From: VFZN01 sp050249615
Lineage (GTDB): Bacteria; Acidobacteriota; Vicinamibacteria; Vicinamibacterales; UBA2999
Assembly: GCA_050249615.1 (NCBI GenBank)
Contig: JBFWQE010000009.1
Location: 1-64,000, forward strand
DNA length: 64,000 nt
Direction of reading: 5' to 3'
Shown here in pieces: positions 28,261-36,132 of the stretch. Numbering within the stretch: the stretch's first letter is position 1; each line of letters starts with the position of its first letter. The translations under genes were made by a program, and so were the position numbers. The notes below the pieces were generated by a model. The model saw only the letters and a list, made by a program, of their open reading frames with translations. It made no database searches and had not been told where the DNA came from.

Positions 28261-28944
28261 ATGTCACCGCGGCCGAAGACCGCCTCCGACGCCGTCATCC
28301 TCGAAGCCGCGGCCCGGCTGCTCGCCCGACTCGGGCCCGCGCGCCTCCGCCTCGAGGACGTGGCGCGGGAGGTCGGCCTGGCCCCCGCCACCCTCCTCCT
28401 CCGCTTCAAGACCAAGAAGAAACTGCTGCTCGCCGTCGCCGAGCACGGCATCGCCGGCATGGCCGACTATTTCCGCGAGCACCGGCGCCAGAGCCCCTCG
28501 CCCCTCTGCGCCATCACCGCCGTGTCGCAGTGCGTGCGCGACATCGCCGACAATCCCCAGCAGCTCGCCAACCTGCTGGCCTTCCTCCAGTTGAGCGTCG
28601 AGGACCAGGAGTTCCGCCAGTGCGCGGAGCGGCACGATGCGGCGCTCGAGCGCGAGATGGCCACGCTGATGGCCGAGGCGCAGGCGCGCGAAGAGATTGT
28701 CGCCTGCTGCCCCGACGCGCTGGCCCGCGCGATCATCGCCATGGTGCGCGGCTCGCTCCTCACCTGGAACGCCGTCGGCTCCCACACCACGCCCGAGGCG
28801 TGGGTGAAGGCCAACCTCGAGGTGCTGCTCGCTCCGTACACGACGCCGCTCGTCGGGCGCAACCCGGCCCGGACGCTCCCGCCCTCGCCGGCCGAGCCCG
28901 CGCCCCGGCGCGCCGGTACCCGCCGCGTGCGCGCGGCGTCATGA
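28261..28944 (+). CDS. TetR-family transcriptional regulator of the divergent efflux operon
   Basis: The 227-residue protein has a TetR N-terminal helix-turn-helix (about residues 12-55: ILEAAARLL, LRLEDVAREVGLAPATLLLRF) and a mostly helical ligand-binding region, ending in a Pro/Arg-rich tail. It is divergent from the efflux operon and separated from it by an AT-rich palindrome, the classic arrangement of a local repressor that is released by the pump's substrates. Its stop overlaps the following RNase Z-like gene by 4 bp, so the two are co-translated. Confidence 0.88.
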   Translation: MSPRPKTASDAVILEAAARLLARLGPARLRLEDVAREVGLAPATLLLRFKTKKKLLLAVAEHGIAGMADYFREHRRQSPSPLCAITAVSQCVRDIADNPQQLANLLAFLQLSVEDQEFRQCAERHDAALEREMATLMAEAQAREEIVACCPDALARAIIAMVRGSLLTWNAVGSHTTPEAWVKANLEVLLAPYTTPLVGRNPARTLPPSPAEPAPRRAGTRRVRAAS

Positions 28945-29873
28945 ACGTCTCCTCCGATCTGGCCGGCTTCTCCCGCGGCATGTACAGCAACTGGCTGTGG
29001 CACAAGCCGCTGCAGCTGCTCGTCGATGCCGGCGAGGGGCTCCAGCTCGCGCTGGGCACCAGCGTGTTCGCGCCCTCGTGGCTGGCCATCACGCACGGCC
29101 ACTCCGACCACGTGCTGGGGCTGCCTGGCCTGGTGGCTGCCCGTCGCTTCGGCAAGGGCGCTCAGGACAAGCCGCTCACCATCTTTCACCCCGAGGGCTC
29201 GCGCGGCGTCGAGGCGGTGCGGGGCCTGCTCCAGGGCGCGTACAGCGGCGTCACCTTCCCATTGACGTGGGTGGCCATGACACCGGGTGCGTCGGCGCCT
29301 CTCGGGAAGGGCCGAGTCATCGAGGCGTTCGCTGCCCGGCACACGCCAGGTGAGGCCGCGCTCGGCTACCGTGTCGTCGAGCGGCGGCGGCGCCTGAAGC
29401 CCGAGTTCGCGTCCCTGCCTCGACCCGAGATCGAGGCGCGCGCCCGCCAGGGCCTCCGCGACTCACTCATGGAGGAAGCGCGCCACATCGTTTTCGCCCA
29501 TAGCGGGGACGCCATGCCTGTTCCGCCGGACGAGGTCCGGGGCGCCGACCTGCTGGTGCACGACGCCACGTTCCTGGCCGCTGCCGATCGGCGCGAGCCC
29601 ATTCACGCCACCACCGAGGAAGCCATCGAGGTGGCACGCCTCGCCGGCGCGCGCCTGCTGGTCCTGCAGCACCTGTCGATCCGCTACGCGCGACCCGCAG
29701 CCGTGGCCACCCTGGCAGGCCAGGTCGCCGACAGCGGCTACACGGGCCGCGCCTGGCTGCTCGACGAGGGCTCGTTCATCGATCTGACCCCGCCTTCGCA
29801 GGTTCTGGAGGGCGAAACGAGCCTCGGCTCGCCAGGCCCGCACACCCGAGAACCCGAGAACCTGAGAACCTGA
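28941..29873 (+). CDS. RNase Z-like metallo-beta-lactamase-fold hydrolase
   Basis: From ATG 28941 the protein is 310 residues. It has the zinc motif THGHSDHVLGLPGL (H52, H54, D56, H57) and later segments FAHSGDAMPVP, LVHDATFL and LQHLSIRY, which line up with the RNase Z/ElaC pattern (Asp ligand, HEATF, HxSxRY). RNase Z trims tRNA 3' ends; many relatives are uncharacterised hydrolases, so the exact role is open. The last ten or so residues (TREPENLRT) are encoded by an 8-nt GAGAACCC array, which also supplies the stop codon. Confidence 0.75.
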   Translation: MNVSSDLAGFSRGMYSNWLWHKPLQLLVDAGEGLQLALGTSVFAPSWLAITHGHSDHVLGLPGLVAARRFGKGAQDKPLTIFHPEGSRGVEAVRGLLQGAYSGVTFPLTWVAMTPGASAPLGKGRVIEAFAARHTPGEAALGYRVVERRRRLKPEFASLPRPEIEARARQGLRDSLMEEARHIVFAHSGDAMPVPPDEVRGADLLVHDATFLAAADRREPIHATTEEAIEVARLAGARLLVLQHLSIRYARPAAVATLAGQVADSGYTGRAWLLDEGSFIDLTPPSQVLEGETSLGSPGPHTREPENLRT

Positions 29874-29898
29874 GAACCCGAGAACCTGAGAACCCGGG
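29844..29898. repeat. 8-nt GAGAACCC array overlapping the end of the RNase Z-like gene
   Basis: Six or seven units of GAGAACCC/GAGAACCT, the complement of the GGGTTCTC arrays at 14677 and 15270. The first part is coding, the rest intergenic before gatC. Confidence 0.88.
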
Positions 29899-29924
29899 CC
29901 CCCTCGCACTACAATGATCGATCT

Positions 29925-30218
29925 ATGTCCACGACGCTGACCCGCGCCGATGTGGTGAAGATCGCCGAGCTGGCGCGCCTCGCGCTCACCGACAACGAAC
30001 TGGACCTGTTCACCCGGCAGCTCGGGGACATCCTCGGCTACGTCGAACAGATTCGCGCGCTCGACACCTCCGGCGTCGAACCCACGGCCCATGTGCTCCA
30101 CCAGCCGGTCGAGCGCCCGGACATCGTCGTGGAGCCGTTGCCGCGGGCCGAGGCCCTGGCCAACGCGCCGGATGCGGCCCCGGAGGCCGGCCTGTTCAAG
30201 GTGCCGCGGGTCATCTGA
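29925..30218 (+). CDS. gatC: Aspartyl/glutamyl-tRNA amidotransferase subunit C
   Basis: The 97-residue protein matches GatC: LTRADVVKIAELARLALTDNE, LGDILGYVEQIRALDT and the C-terminal LFKVPRVI. GatC wraps around GatA and GatB and stabilises the amidotransferase that converts Glu-tRNA(Gln) or Asp-tRNA(Asn). TACAAT (29910-29915) ends 9 nt before the ATG. The stop overlaps the gatA start by one base (TGATG). Confidence 0.95.
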   Translation: MSTTLTRADVVKIAELARLALTDNELDLFTRQLGDILGYVEQIRALDTSGVEPTAHVLHQPVERPDIVVEPLPRAEALANAPDAAPEAGLFKVPRVI

Positions 30219-31663
30219 TGGGCGCCCTCATCGAGCAGTCGGCCCGCGCCATCGCGCGGGACGTGGCGAGCGGCGCACGGACGGCCGCGGGTGTGTGCCA
30301 GGTGTTCCTGGACCGCATTCACAGCGAGGAGCCGCGCGTCTCCGCTTTCAACACCGTGGTGCACGACCGCGCTCTGGCCCGGGCCGCCGCCATCGATGCG
30401 GCGCGGCTGGCCGGCAGCGGCCGCGCGGACGCCCAGCCGCTGCTGGGCGTGCCCGTCGCCGTCAAGGACAACATGTGCACGGCCGGCGTCCCCACGACGG
30501 CTTCGTCGAGAATCCTGCGCGGGTTCGTGCCGCCTTATTCGGCGACCGTCGTGCAGCGCCTCGAGGCCGCGGGCGCCATCGTCATCGGCAAGACCAACCT
30601 GGACGAGTTCGCGATGGGTTCGTCCACCGAGAACTCCGCCGTCGGCGCGACGAGAAATCCCTGGGACGTCTCGCGCACGCCGGGCGGCAGCAGCGGAGGG
30701 TCGGCCGCGGCCGTGGCCGCACGCATGGCGCCCGTCTCGCTTGGTTCCGATACGGGCGGCTCGATCCGGCAGCCGGCTGCCTTCTGCGGTCTGGTCGGTG
30801 TGAAGCCGACGTATGGCCGTGTTTCGCGATACGGCCTGCTGGCCTTCGCCTCGTCCCTCGACCAGATTGGCCCGCTCGCGCACACCTCCGAGGATGCCGC
30901 GCTCGTGCTGCAGACCATGGCCGGCCACGACCCGCACGACGCGACCTCGTCCGCCGAGCCGGTGCCCGACTACCTCGCCGCGCTCGATCGCGGCGTCTCG
31001 GGCCTTCGCATCGGCGTGCCACGGGCGTTCGTCGGCGAGGGCGTGGACACGGCCGTGCAGCGCGCGTTTGCCGATGCGCTCGATCGCTGGCGGGCGGCAG
31101 GGGCGGTGCTCGTTGACGTCGAGCTGCCGCACGCCCGGTACGCCATCCCCGTCTACTACCTCATCGCCACGGCGGAGGCCTCGTCCAACCTCGCTCGTTA
31201 TGACGGGGTGCGCTACGGCCACCGCGCCACGCTCGGCCGCGACGACGGGCTGAAGGAGATGTACGATCGCACGCGCGACGAGGGGTTCGGCGCCGAGGTG
31301 AAGCGCCGCATCATGCTCGGCACCTACGTCCTCAGCGCGGGCTACTACGACGCCTACTACCTGAAGGCGCAGCAGGTGCGCACCCTGCTTCGCCAGGACT
31401 ACGACCGCGCGTTCGCGGCGTGCGATGTCGTCGCCATGCCCACCACGCCGACGCCGGCCTTCGGGCTGGGCGAGAAGGCCGACGACCCGATTCAGATGTA
31501 CCTGAGCGACGTGTTCACCGTGAGCGCAAATCTCACGGGGCTGCCGGCCATCAGCATCCCGGCCGGGCTCTCACCCGATCGCCTGCCCATCGGTGTCCAG
31601 CTCACGGGACGCATGTTCGACGAAGCCACTCTCTTCGCCGCCGCGCGCGCGCTGGAGTCATAG
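30218..31663 (+). CDS. gatA: Aspartyl/glutamyl-tRNA amidotransferase subunit A
   Basis: The 481-residue amidase-signature protein has the Ser-cisSer-Lys triad at K83 (GVPVAVKDN), S158 (TPGGSSGGS) and S182 (SDTGGSIRQP), with spacing identical to characterised GatA enzymes. It hydrolyses glutamine and delivers ammonia to GatB for transamidation of mischarged tRNA. gatB, the usual third gene, is not in this window, so it must lie elsewhere in the genome. Confidence 0.96.
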   Translation: MGALIEQSARAIARDVASGARTAAGVCQVFLDRIHSEEPRVSAFNTVVHDRALARAAAIDAARLAGSGRADAQPLLGVPVAVKDNMCTAGVPTTASSRILRGFVPPYSATVVQRLEAAGAIVIGKTNLDEFAMGSSTENSAVGATRNPWDVSRTPGGSSGGSAAAVAARMAPVSLGSDTGGSIRQPAAFCGLVGVKPTYGRVSRYGLLAFASSLDQIGPLAHTSEDAALVLQTMAGHDPHDATSSAEPVPDYLAALDRGVSGLRIGVPRAFVGEGVDTAVQRAFADALDRWRAAGAVLVDVELPHARYAIPVYYLIATAEASSNLARYDGVRYGHRATLGRDDGLKEMYDRTRDEGFGAEVKRRIMLGTYVLSAGYYDAYYLKAQQVRTLLRQDYDRAFAACDVVAMPTTPTPAFGLGEKADDPIQMYLSDVFTVSANLTGLPAISIPAGLSPDRLPIGVQLTGRMFDEATLFAAARALES

Positions 31664-31767
31664 GGAGACCACGAAGACGCGAAGCACGCGAGGACCGATT
31701 CGAAGCCCGATCCGGTTCTGGGTTCCTCGATCCTCGAGCCCCAGGACCCAAGCCTCAGGACCTTCCG
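31664..31767. other. Intergenic gap with short repeat phrases between convergent gatA and surE
   Basis: The 104 bp contain GACCACGAAGACGCGAAGCACGC-like phrases and CCTCGATCCTCGAG; no gene or clear terminator hairpin is seen. Confidence 0.4.
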
Positions 31768-32589
31768 TCACTTGATCAGCGCCTTCAAACGATTCGCCGT
31801 CGAGCGGTCGTACTCGGTGGCGCGCAGCGGCGTGACGGCGACGTAGCCCTCCGCCAGCGCGGCGACGTCGGTGGTGAGGTTGCCGTCCTTCTCGGGCTCG
31901 CGATAGTCGCTCCAGAAGTAGCGGCGTCCTCGCGGGTTCTTGTGCTCCACCCACGTCTCGTGGCCCGCCTCCATGCTCTGGGCGGTGACGCGCAGCCCCT
32001 TCGGCGTCCGCGCCGGCACGTTCACGTTCAGGAACACCCCGGCGGGCAGGCCGTTGCGCTTCACCAGCGCGGCCACCTGCGCGGTGAACTTCGCTGCCGC
32101 GGCGTAGTCGCTCCACCCGCCCGTGATGTCCATCGACGATGCGATGGACGGGATGCCGTGGATGGCCCCCTCGCGCGCCGCGCCCACCGTGCCCGAGACG
32201 TAAGCCACCCGGCCGGAATTGACTCCGCGATTGATGCCCGAGACGACCAGGTGCGGCCGTTCCTTCATCAGCGCCAGGACGCCCAGCTTCACGCAGGTGG
32301 CCGGGGTCGCCGTGAGGCCCAGGGCGACGACGCCGCTCGCCAGCGTCACCTCATCCACGTAGACGGGGTCAGTGATGGTGATCGAGTGCCCCTTGCCGCT
32401 CTGGTTCTCGGCTGGCGCTACGACGGTGACCTCGCCCACGGATGCGAGCGCCTGGACCAGCGCGTCGAGACCCGGCGCGCGCACCCCATCGTCGTTGGTG
32501 ACGAGGATGCGATACGGCGACTGGCCGGAGACCGGGACCCAGAGCAGGAAGAAGGCGAGGAAGAGGAGCGGGAGGCGCACCAGTCTCAT
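31768..32589 (-). CDS. surE: SurE-family 5'/3'-nucleotidase with a signal peptide
   Basis: The 273-residue protein carries SurE metal-site segments ILVTNDDG (D33, D34), NQSGKGHSIT, and LVVSGINRG, followed by SGTVGAAREG. SurE removes phosphate from nucleoside monophosphates. Unlike typical cytoplasmic SurE of about 250 residues, it has a 22-residue hydrophobic leader (MRLVRLPLLFLAFFLLWVPV, then SGQ) that looks like a cleavable signal peptide, so this enzyme is probably periplasmic. It is convergent with gatA. Confidence 0.9.
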   Translation of the reverse strand: MRLVRLPLLFLAFFLLWVPVSGQSPYRILVTNDDGVRAPGLDALVQALASVGEVTVVAPAENQSGKGHSITITDPVYVDEVTLASGVVALGLTATPATCVKLGVLALMKERPHLVVSGINRGVNSGRVAYVSGTVGAAREGAIHGIPSIASSMDITGGWSDYAAAAKFTAQVAALVKRNGLPAGVFLNVNVPARTPKGLRVTAQSMEAGHETWVEHKNPRGRRYFWSDYREPEKDGNLTTDVAALAEGYVAVTPLRATEYDRSTANRLKALIK

Positions 32590-32619
32590 GGCGCACCATG
32601 ATAAGGCGGCGGGAGGGGC

Positions 32620-32964
32620 TCAGGCGACGGCGGGCGCCTTCCGGAAGAAGATGGCCCAGACCATCAGGCCGAGCAGGATGAAGGGCACCGCCGGCAGCAA
32701 CAAGGCGAGTAGCGTGCCGACGATCCCGATCACGGCCACGGCGGCGAGGGCAATCAGCACGACGGGGAGCAGCACGGCGCCGGCCGCGACGCCGAGCGCG
32801 CCCAGCGTGAGCCATACCGGAATCATCAAGGCCTTGAGCAGCAGCCGGAATGGCAGCAGCACGACCCAAAGGACCAGCTTGATGAGGAAGAAGACGAACC
32901 CGAGAACGGCCACCACGGCAAGGCCGGCGGCCACGAGCCCACCGAAAAGCAGCAGTTCGATCAT
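32620..32964 (-). CDS. Small integral membrane protein
   Basis: The 114-residue protein from ATG 32964 consists almost entirely of three to four hydrophobic helices (LVAAGLAVVAVLGFVFFLIK, then a Pro/Leu/Val-rich stretch and a final AVPFILLGLMVWAIFF) with a short basic tail. No family is recognised. It stands between surE and the omega-like gene on the same strand. Confidence 0.55.
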   Translation of the reverse strand: MIELLLFGGLVAAGLAVVAVLGFVFFLIKLVLWVVLLPFRLLLKALMIPVWLTLGALGVAAGAVLLPVVLIALAAVAVIGIVGTLLALLLPAVPFILLGLMVWAIFFRKAPAVA

Positions 32965-33019
32965 CTCACCAGAGAAGACGAACCGTCGTGGGCCCGGGTT
33001 CCGCTCGGGCCGGCGAGGT

Positions 33020-33343
33020 TCAGCGGATGTCGAAGACGGCCTTGAAGTCGGGCAGCTGCCAGTCCACGAGGCCGTGCCGGACCTCCTGCATGGCCACGCG
33101 CTCGGCCTTGATTTTCCGGGGACCGGGCACGCCGGGCAGCGGGGGAACGGTCGGCGCAGGCACCACCGGGGCTTCCGGTTCGGCGGGCTCGAGGCGCGAC
33201 TTGGCGCCACGGCGAAGTTGCTTGGCGCGAAGGGCGGCGACATCCACGAAGAGGAAGCGGCTCTCGATGGGCGGCGCCTTCGGGCGCTCGACGGGCTCCT
33301 GCGCGGCTTCCGTCTGGTCGGTCTTGGTCTCCACGTCGGACAT
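33020..33343 (-). CDS. Divergent RNA polymerase omega-subunit-like protein
   Basis: The 107-residue protein from ATG 33343 contains SRFLFVDVAALRAKQLRRGA and, later, KIKAERVAMQEVRHGLVDW. These resemble the two conserved RpoZ segments (RFxLVxxAAKRARQL and the AMEEI helix with a following basic/aromatic end), separated here by a Pro-rich insert. Omega helps assemble RNA polymerase on the beta' subunit. The usual neighbour gmk is absent, so the call rests on these segments only. TACACT ends 8 nt before the ATG. Confidence 0.5.
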   Translation of the reverse strand: MSDVETKTDQTEAAQEPVERPKAPPIESRFLFVDVAALRAKQLRRGAKSRLEPAEPEAPVVPAPTVPPLPGVPGPRKIKAERVAMQEVRHGLVDWQLPDFKAVFDIR

Positions 33344-33377
33344 AGCAGGCCAGTGTAGCACGGGGCCCCGCCGGCGA

Positions 33378-33725
33378 CTACTTCACCGCCGCCAGGAACC
33401 CTCCGATGAACCAGGACACCAGGCTCACGACGATGGCGCCGAAAAGGGCGGCCCAGAACGAGGCTACCGTGAACCCCGGCACCAGCGCGGCCGCCAGCCC
33501 GAAGGCCGCGGCATTGACGACGAAATAGAAGAGGCCGAGGGTGACGACGGTCAACGGGAGGGTCAGGATGGTCAGGACCGGCTTGACGACCGCGTTCACG
33601 AACCCGAGGACTAGCGCCCCGACGGCCAGGGCCGCGCCGGACGACACGTTGACGCCCGGAACGAGATAGGCCGCCACAGCGAGGCCCAGCGCGACGACCG
33701 CCCAGTGAATGAGGAACAGAGTCAT
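33378..33725 (-). CDS. Phage-holin superfamily IV (DUF360-type) membrane protein
   Basis: The 115-residue protein has four closely packed transmembrane helices and the family-like segments FLIHWAVVALGLAVAAYLVPG, LVLGFVNAVVKPVLTILTLPL and TLGLFYFVVNAA. The name comes from a similarity to holins; chromosomal members like this one are stand-alone membrane proteins without a known role. GGAGGGC lies 4-5 nt upstream of ATG 33725. It follows the triple USP gene by 14 nt on the same strand. Confidence 0.82.
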   Translation of the reverse strand: MTLFLIHWAVVALGLAVAAYLVPGVNVSSGAALAVGALVLGFVNAVVKPVLTILTLPLTVVTLGLFYFVVNAAAFGLAAALVPGFTVASFWAALFGAIVVSLVSWFIGGFLAAVK

Positions 33726-33739
33726 GTGCCCTCCAACGG

Positions 33740-35110
33740 TCACGCTTTGGGCGACCGCACGACAAAGACCGGCCGCGTGCTGGCGGCCATCACGGCCTGA
33801 GCCACCGAGCCCAGCACGACCCGGCCCAGGGCCGACCGGCCCTGGGACCCCATCACGATGACATCGGCGCCAAACCGCTCGGCCTCTTCGCAAATACCGC
33901 GCGCTGCATCGTCGCGCTCGACGACCGCGGTCTCGACCGAGATACCAAGGGGACCGGCTTCCGGGGGGATCAGGTCCCTGAGCCGGCGTCCACACGCCTG
34001 GACGTAGCGATCGTGCCGGGCGCTCGACGTGAGTGTCGTCTCGTACTCGCCTCCTGACACCGCCTTGGGATGGACCACATGGACCAGCCGCACAGTACCA
34101 CCCGAAGGCGTCAGCCCGAAGGCGTGCGCCACCGCGCGGTTGCCGCGCGGCGAGAAGTCGGTCGTGACGAGCACCCGCCGGATGGCCGGAACGGCCGGCA
34201 GGCGGCGCCCCCCGGTGGCGGGCGCAATGGCCACGCTCACCGGGGCGTGTCTGAGCACGCCTCTCGAGACCGACGCCGAGAGCAAGCGCGGCAGGCCGCG
34301 GAGCTGGTGGGTGCCTGTCACGATCAGGTCTGCCTGTGCTTCGCGGGCCATCTCGACCAGCACGGCGTCCGCGTGGCCGGCCGCCGGGCGGATCACGACC
34401 CCGGCGGGCTCGTCATCGAGCAGCGTGCGGGCACGGTCCAGGAGCCCGCGCTCCAGGGCCTCCCGGGCTGCCGTCAGCCCGGCCGCGGACCAGGCCGCTT
34501 CAGGAGGGCCCACACGCGCGAAATCGGCGGGTGCGCTGGCCTGTCCCACCGTCACGTCGCAGGGACCGGCCCGCCGCAGTTCGTGCACGAAATCGAAGGC
34601 CGCTTCCCCGGTGATCGTGAAGTCGAAGCCGACGAACACCTTGAGGGGCCGAAGGCCATCCAGCCAGGCGCGGAACGGCGCGGCGTCGCGCACCACCAGT
34701 GTCGGGACGGGTGCCGACTCGGCGGTCCGCTCGGAGACGCTGCCCAGCAGGTGAGGCCCGCTGCTGCGGCTGCCAAGCGATGCCACGACAATCAGCCGCG
34801 CCGCGGTCTCTCTCGCGCGCGCGGCCAGCACCTCGTCGGCGTGCCCGGCGTGCACCTCGTCGATGACGGTAGCGCCGCGGGCGGACAGCCGCGCGGCCTC
34901 GGCGCGAAGGTCGTCGCGCCTGGGCTTCACCAGCGCCTTCCCGGCGCGCGCGGTCCGCGCTCCTGCCGCCGGCTCCACGGCATGCACGAGGAGCAGCGGT
35001 CGGCCCAGGGTCGCCGCCAGCAGCGCGGCCACGTCCGCGGCCTGGTGGGCGGGACGGGTGAAGTCGGTGCCACAGATGACGACGTCTCGAACCCGGGTGC
35101 GTGCGCGCAT
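33740..35110 (-). CDS. Triple-domain universal stress protein
   Basis: Starting at ATG 35110 (preceded by GAGAGGG) the 456-residue protein contains three tandem USP folds: about residues 8-145 (VVICGTDF ... GSRSSGPHLLGSVSERTAE), 155-300 (KVFVGFDF ... GTHQLRGLPRLLSASVSRG) and 311-456 (RVLVTTDF ... MGSQGRSALGRVVLGSVAQ). Only the last has the complete ATP-binding G-x2-G-x9-GS pattern; the first is near-complete and the second has lost it. Family members bind ATP and promote survival under stress. It follows the cation exchanger and Ca2+-ATPase, suggesting a common stress regulon. Confidence 0.88.
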   Translation of the reverse strand: MRARTRVRDVVICGTDFTRPAHQAADVAALLAATLGRPLLLVHAVEPAAGARTARAGKALVKPRRDDLRAEAARLSARGATVIDEVHAGHADEVLAARARETAARLIVVASLGSRSSGPHLLGSVSERTAESAPVPTLVVRDAAPFRAWLDGLRPLKVFVGFDFTITGEAAFDFVHELRRAGPCDVTVGQASAPADFARVGPPEAAWSAAGLTAAREALERGLLDRARTLLDDEPAGVVIRPAAGHADAVLVEMAREAQADLIVTGTHQLRGLPRLLSASVSRGVLRHAPVSVAIAPATGGRRLPAVPAIRRVLVTTDFSPRGNRAVAHAFGLTPSGGTVRLVHVVHPKAVSGGEYETTLTSSARHDRYVQACGRRLRDLIPPEAGPLGISVETAVVERDDAARGICEEAERFGADVIVMGSQGRSALGRVVLGSVAQAVMAASTRPVFVVRSPKA

Positions 35111-35136
35111 GTGTCCCTCTCGACTCTCCAGGCTGA

Positions 35137-36132
35137 TCATCCCCTAAGCAGGTAGACCAACGCTACGGCGGCGACATAGACCGTCACGATGGCGCCCGTG
35201 TCCCAGGCCACGACGAAGCGCTTCGTCAGGGCCTTGTAGGTCAGCCCGGCCAGAAACAGGCCGTACATCATGATCACGGCGAGCACGGACACCACGTGGC
35301 CCTCCCCCACCGACGTCAGGAGCGGGCCCTCGCGGTAGAACATGTCGTCGAGCCCGAGGATGAAGAGGTTGAAGAGGTTGCTGCCGAGGACGTTGGCGAT
35401 GCCCAGATCCACCGCCCCGATGCGCACTGCGGTCAGCGAGACGACGATCTCCGGCAACGACGTGGTGATCGCGATGAACAGGCTGCCGACGAAGGCTTCG
35501 CCAAGCCCGGTCTCCCGCGCCAGCCTGGCCCCCAGCTCGGGCAGCCACAGCGCTGCGCCGACGACGAACACTGCCGCCACGGTGTAGCGCGTGACGGCGA
35601 CGCGCGTCGGAATGTCCTCGTAATCCAGATGCTCGGCCACTTCGGCCGTCTCCCGCTCGCGGCGGCGTCGCTCGTGGGTGAAGATGGCCCGCATGGACAG
35701 GAAGTACAGCACGATGAGGGCCGGCGTCGTGCCTCCCACCCATCCCAGGTGGGGTATCGATGGGCCGCCGGCCAGGCCGAAGCCCGCCACGCAGACGAGG
35801 AGCAGTCCGAGCGCAATCGACAGCACGTGCCCCTGGTGAGCCCGGGCACTGAGGGGCTCGGGCTGAATGGCGTCCATCATCGACAGGATCAGGAGGTTGA
35901 ACATGCAGCTGCCCAGCACATCGCCCGTGGCGATGTCGGGCAGCGACGCGAGGGCCGTGGCGCCGAAGCCGGTGAAGAGCTCCGGCAGGCTCGTGGTGGC
36001 TGCCAGGAGCACGACGCCAATCCAGCTCCGCCCGAGGCCGCTCTTCTCCCCGATCACGTCACCGTAGCGGGCCAGGCGTGTGCCAGCCGCCACGATCACG
36101 AGCGCCGCCAGGAGGAACAGGAGCCACGTCAT
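35137..36132 (-). CDS. Sodium/calcium exchanger family cation antiporter
   Basis: The 331-residue protein has two homologous halves, each with the CaCA alpha-repeat: ATTSLPELFTGFGA plus GDVLGSCMFNLLIL, and ITTSLPEIVVSLTA plus NVLGSNLFNLFIL, within ten hydrophobic helices. It exchanges Ca2+ or another divalent cation for Na+ or H+ across the inner membrane. The second helix bundle is preceded by a charged cytoplasmic loop (HERRRRERETAEVAEHLDYED). It overlaps the P-type ATPase gene by 4 bp (ATGA). Confidence 0.93.
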   Translation of the reverse strand: MTWLLFLLAALVIVAAGTRLARYGDVIGEKSGLGRSWIGVVLLAATTSLPELFTGFGATALASLPDIATGDVLGSCMFNLLILSMMDAIQPEPLSARAHQGHVLSIALGLLLVCVAGFGLAGGPSIPHLGWVGGTTPALIVLYFLSMRAIFTHERRRRERETAEVAEHLDYEDIPTRVAVTRYTVAAVFVVGAALWLPELGARLARETGLGEAFVGSLFIAITTSLPEIVVSLTAVRIGAVDLGIANVLGSNLFNLFILGLDDMFYREGPLLTSVGEGHVVSVLAVIMMYGLFLAGLTYKALTKRFVVAWDTGAIVTVYVAAVALVYLLRG

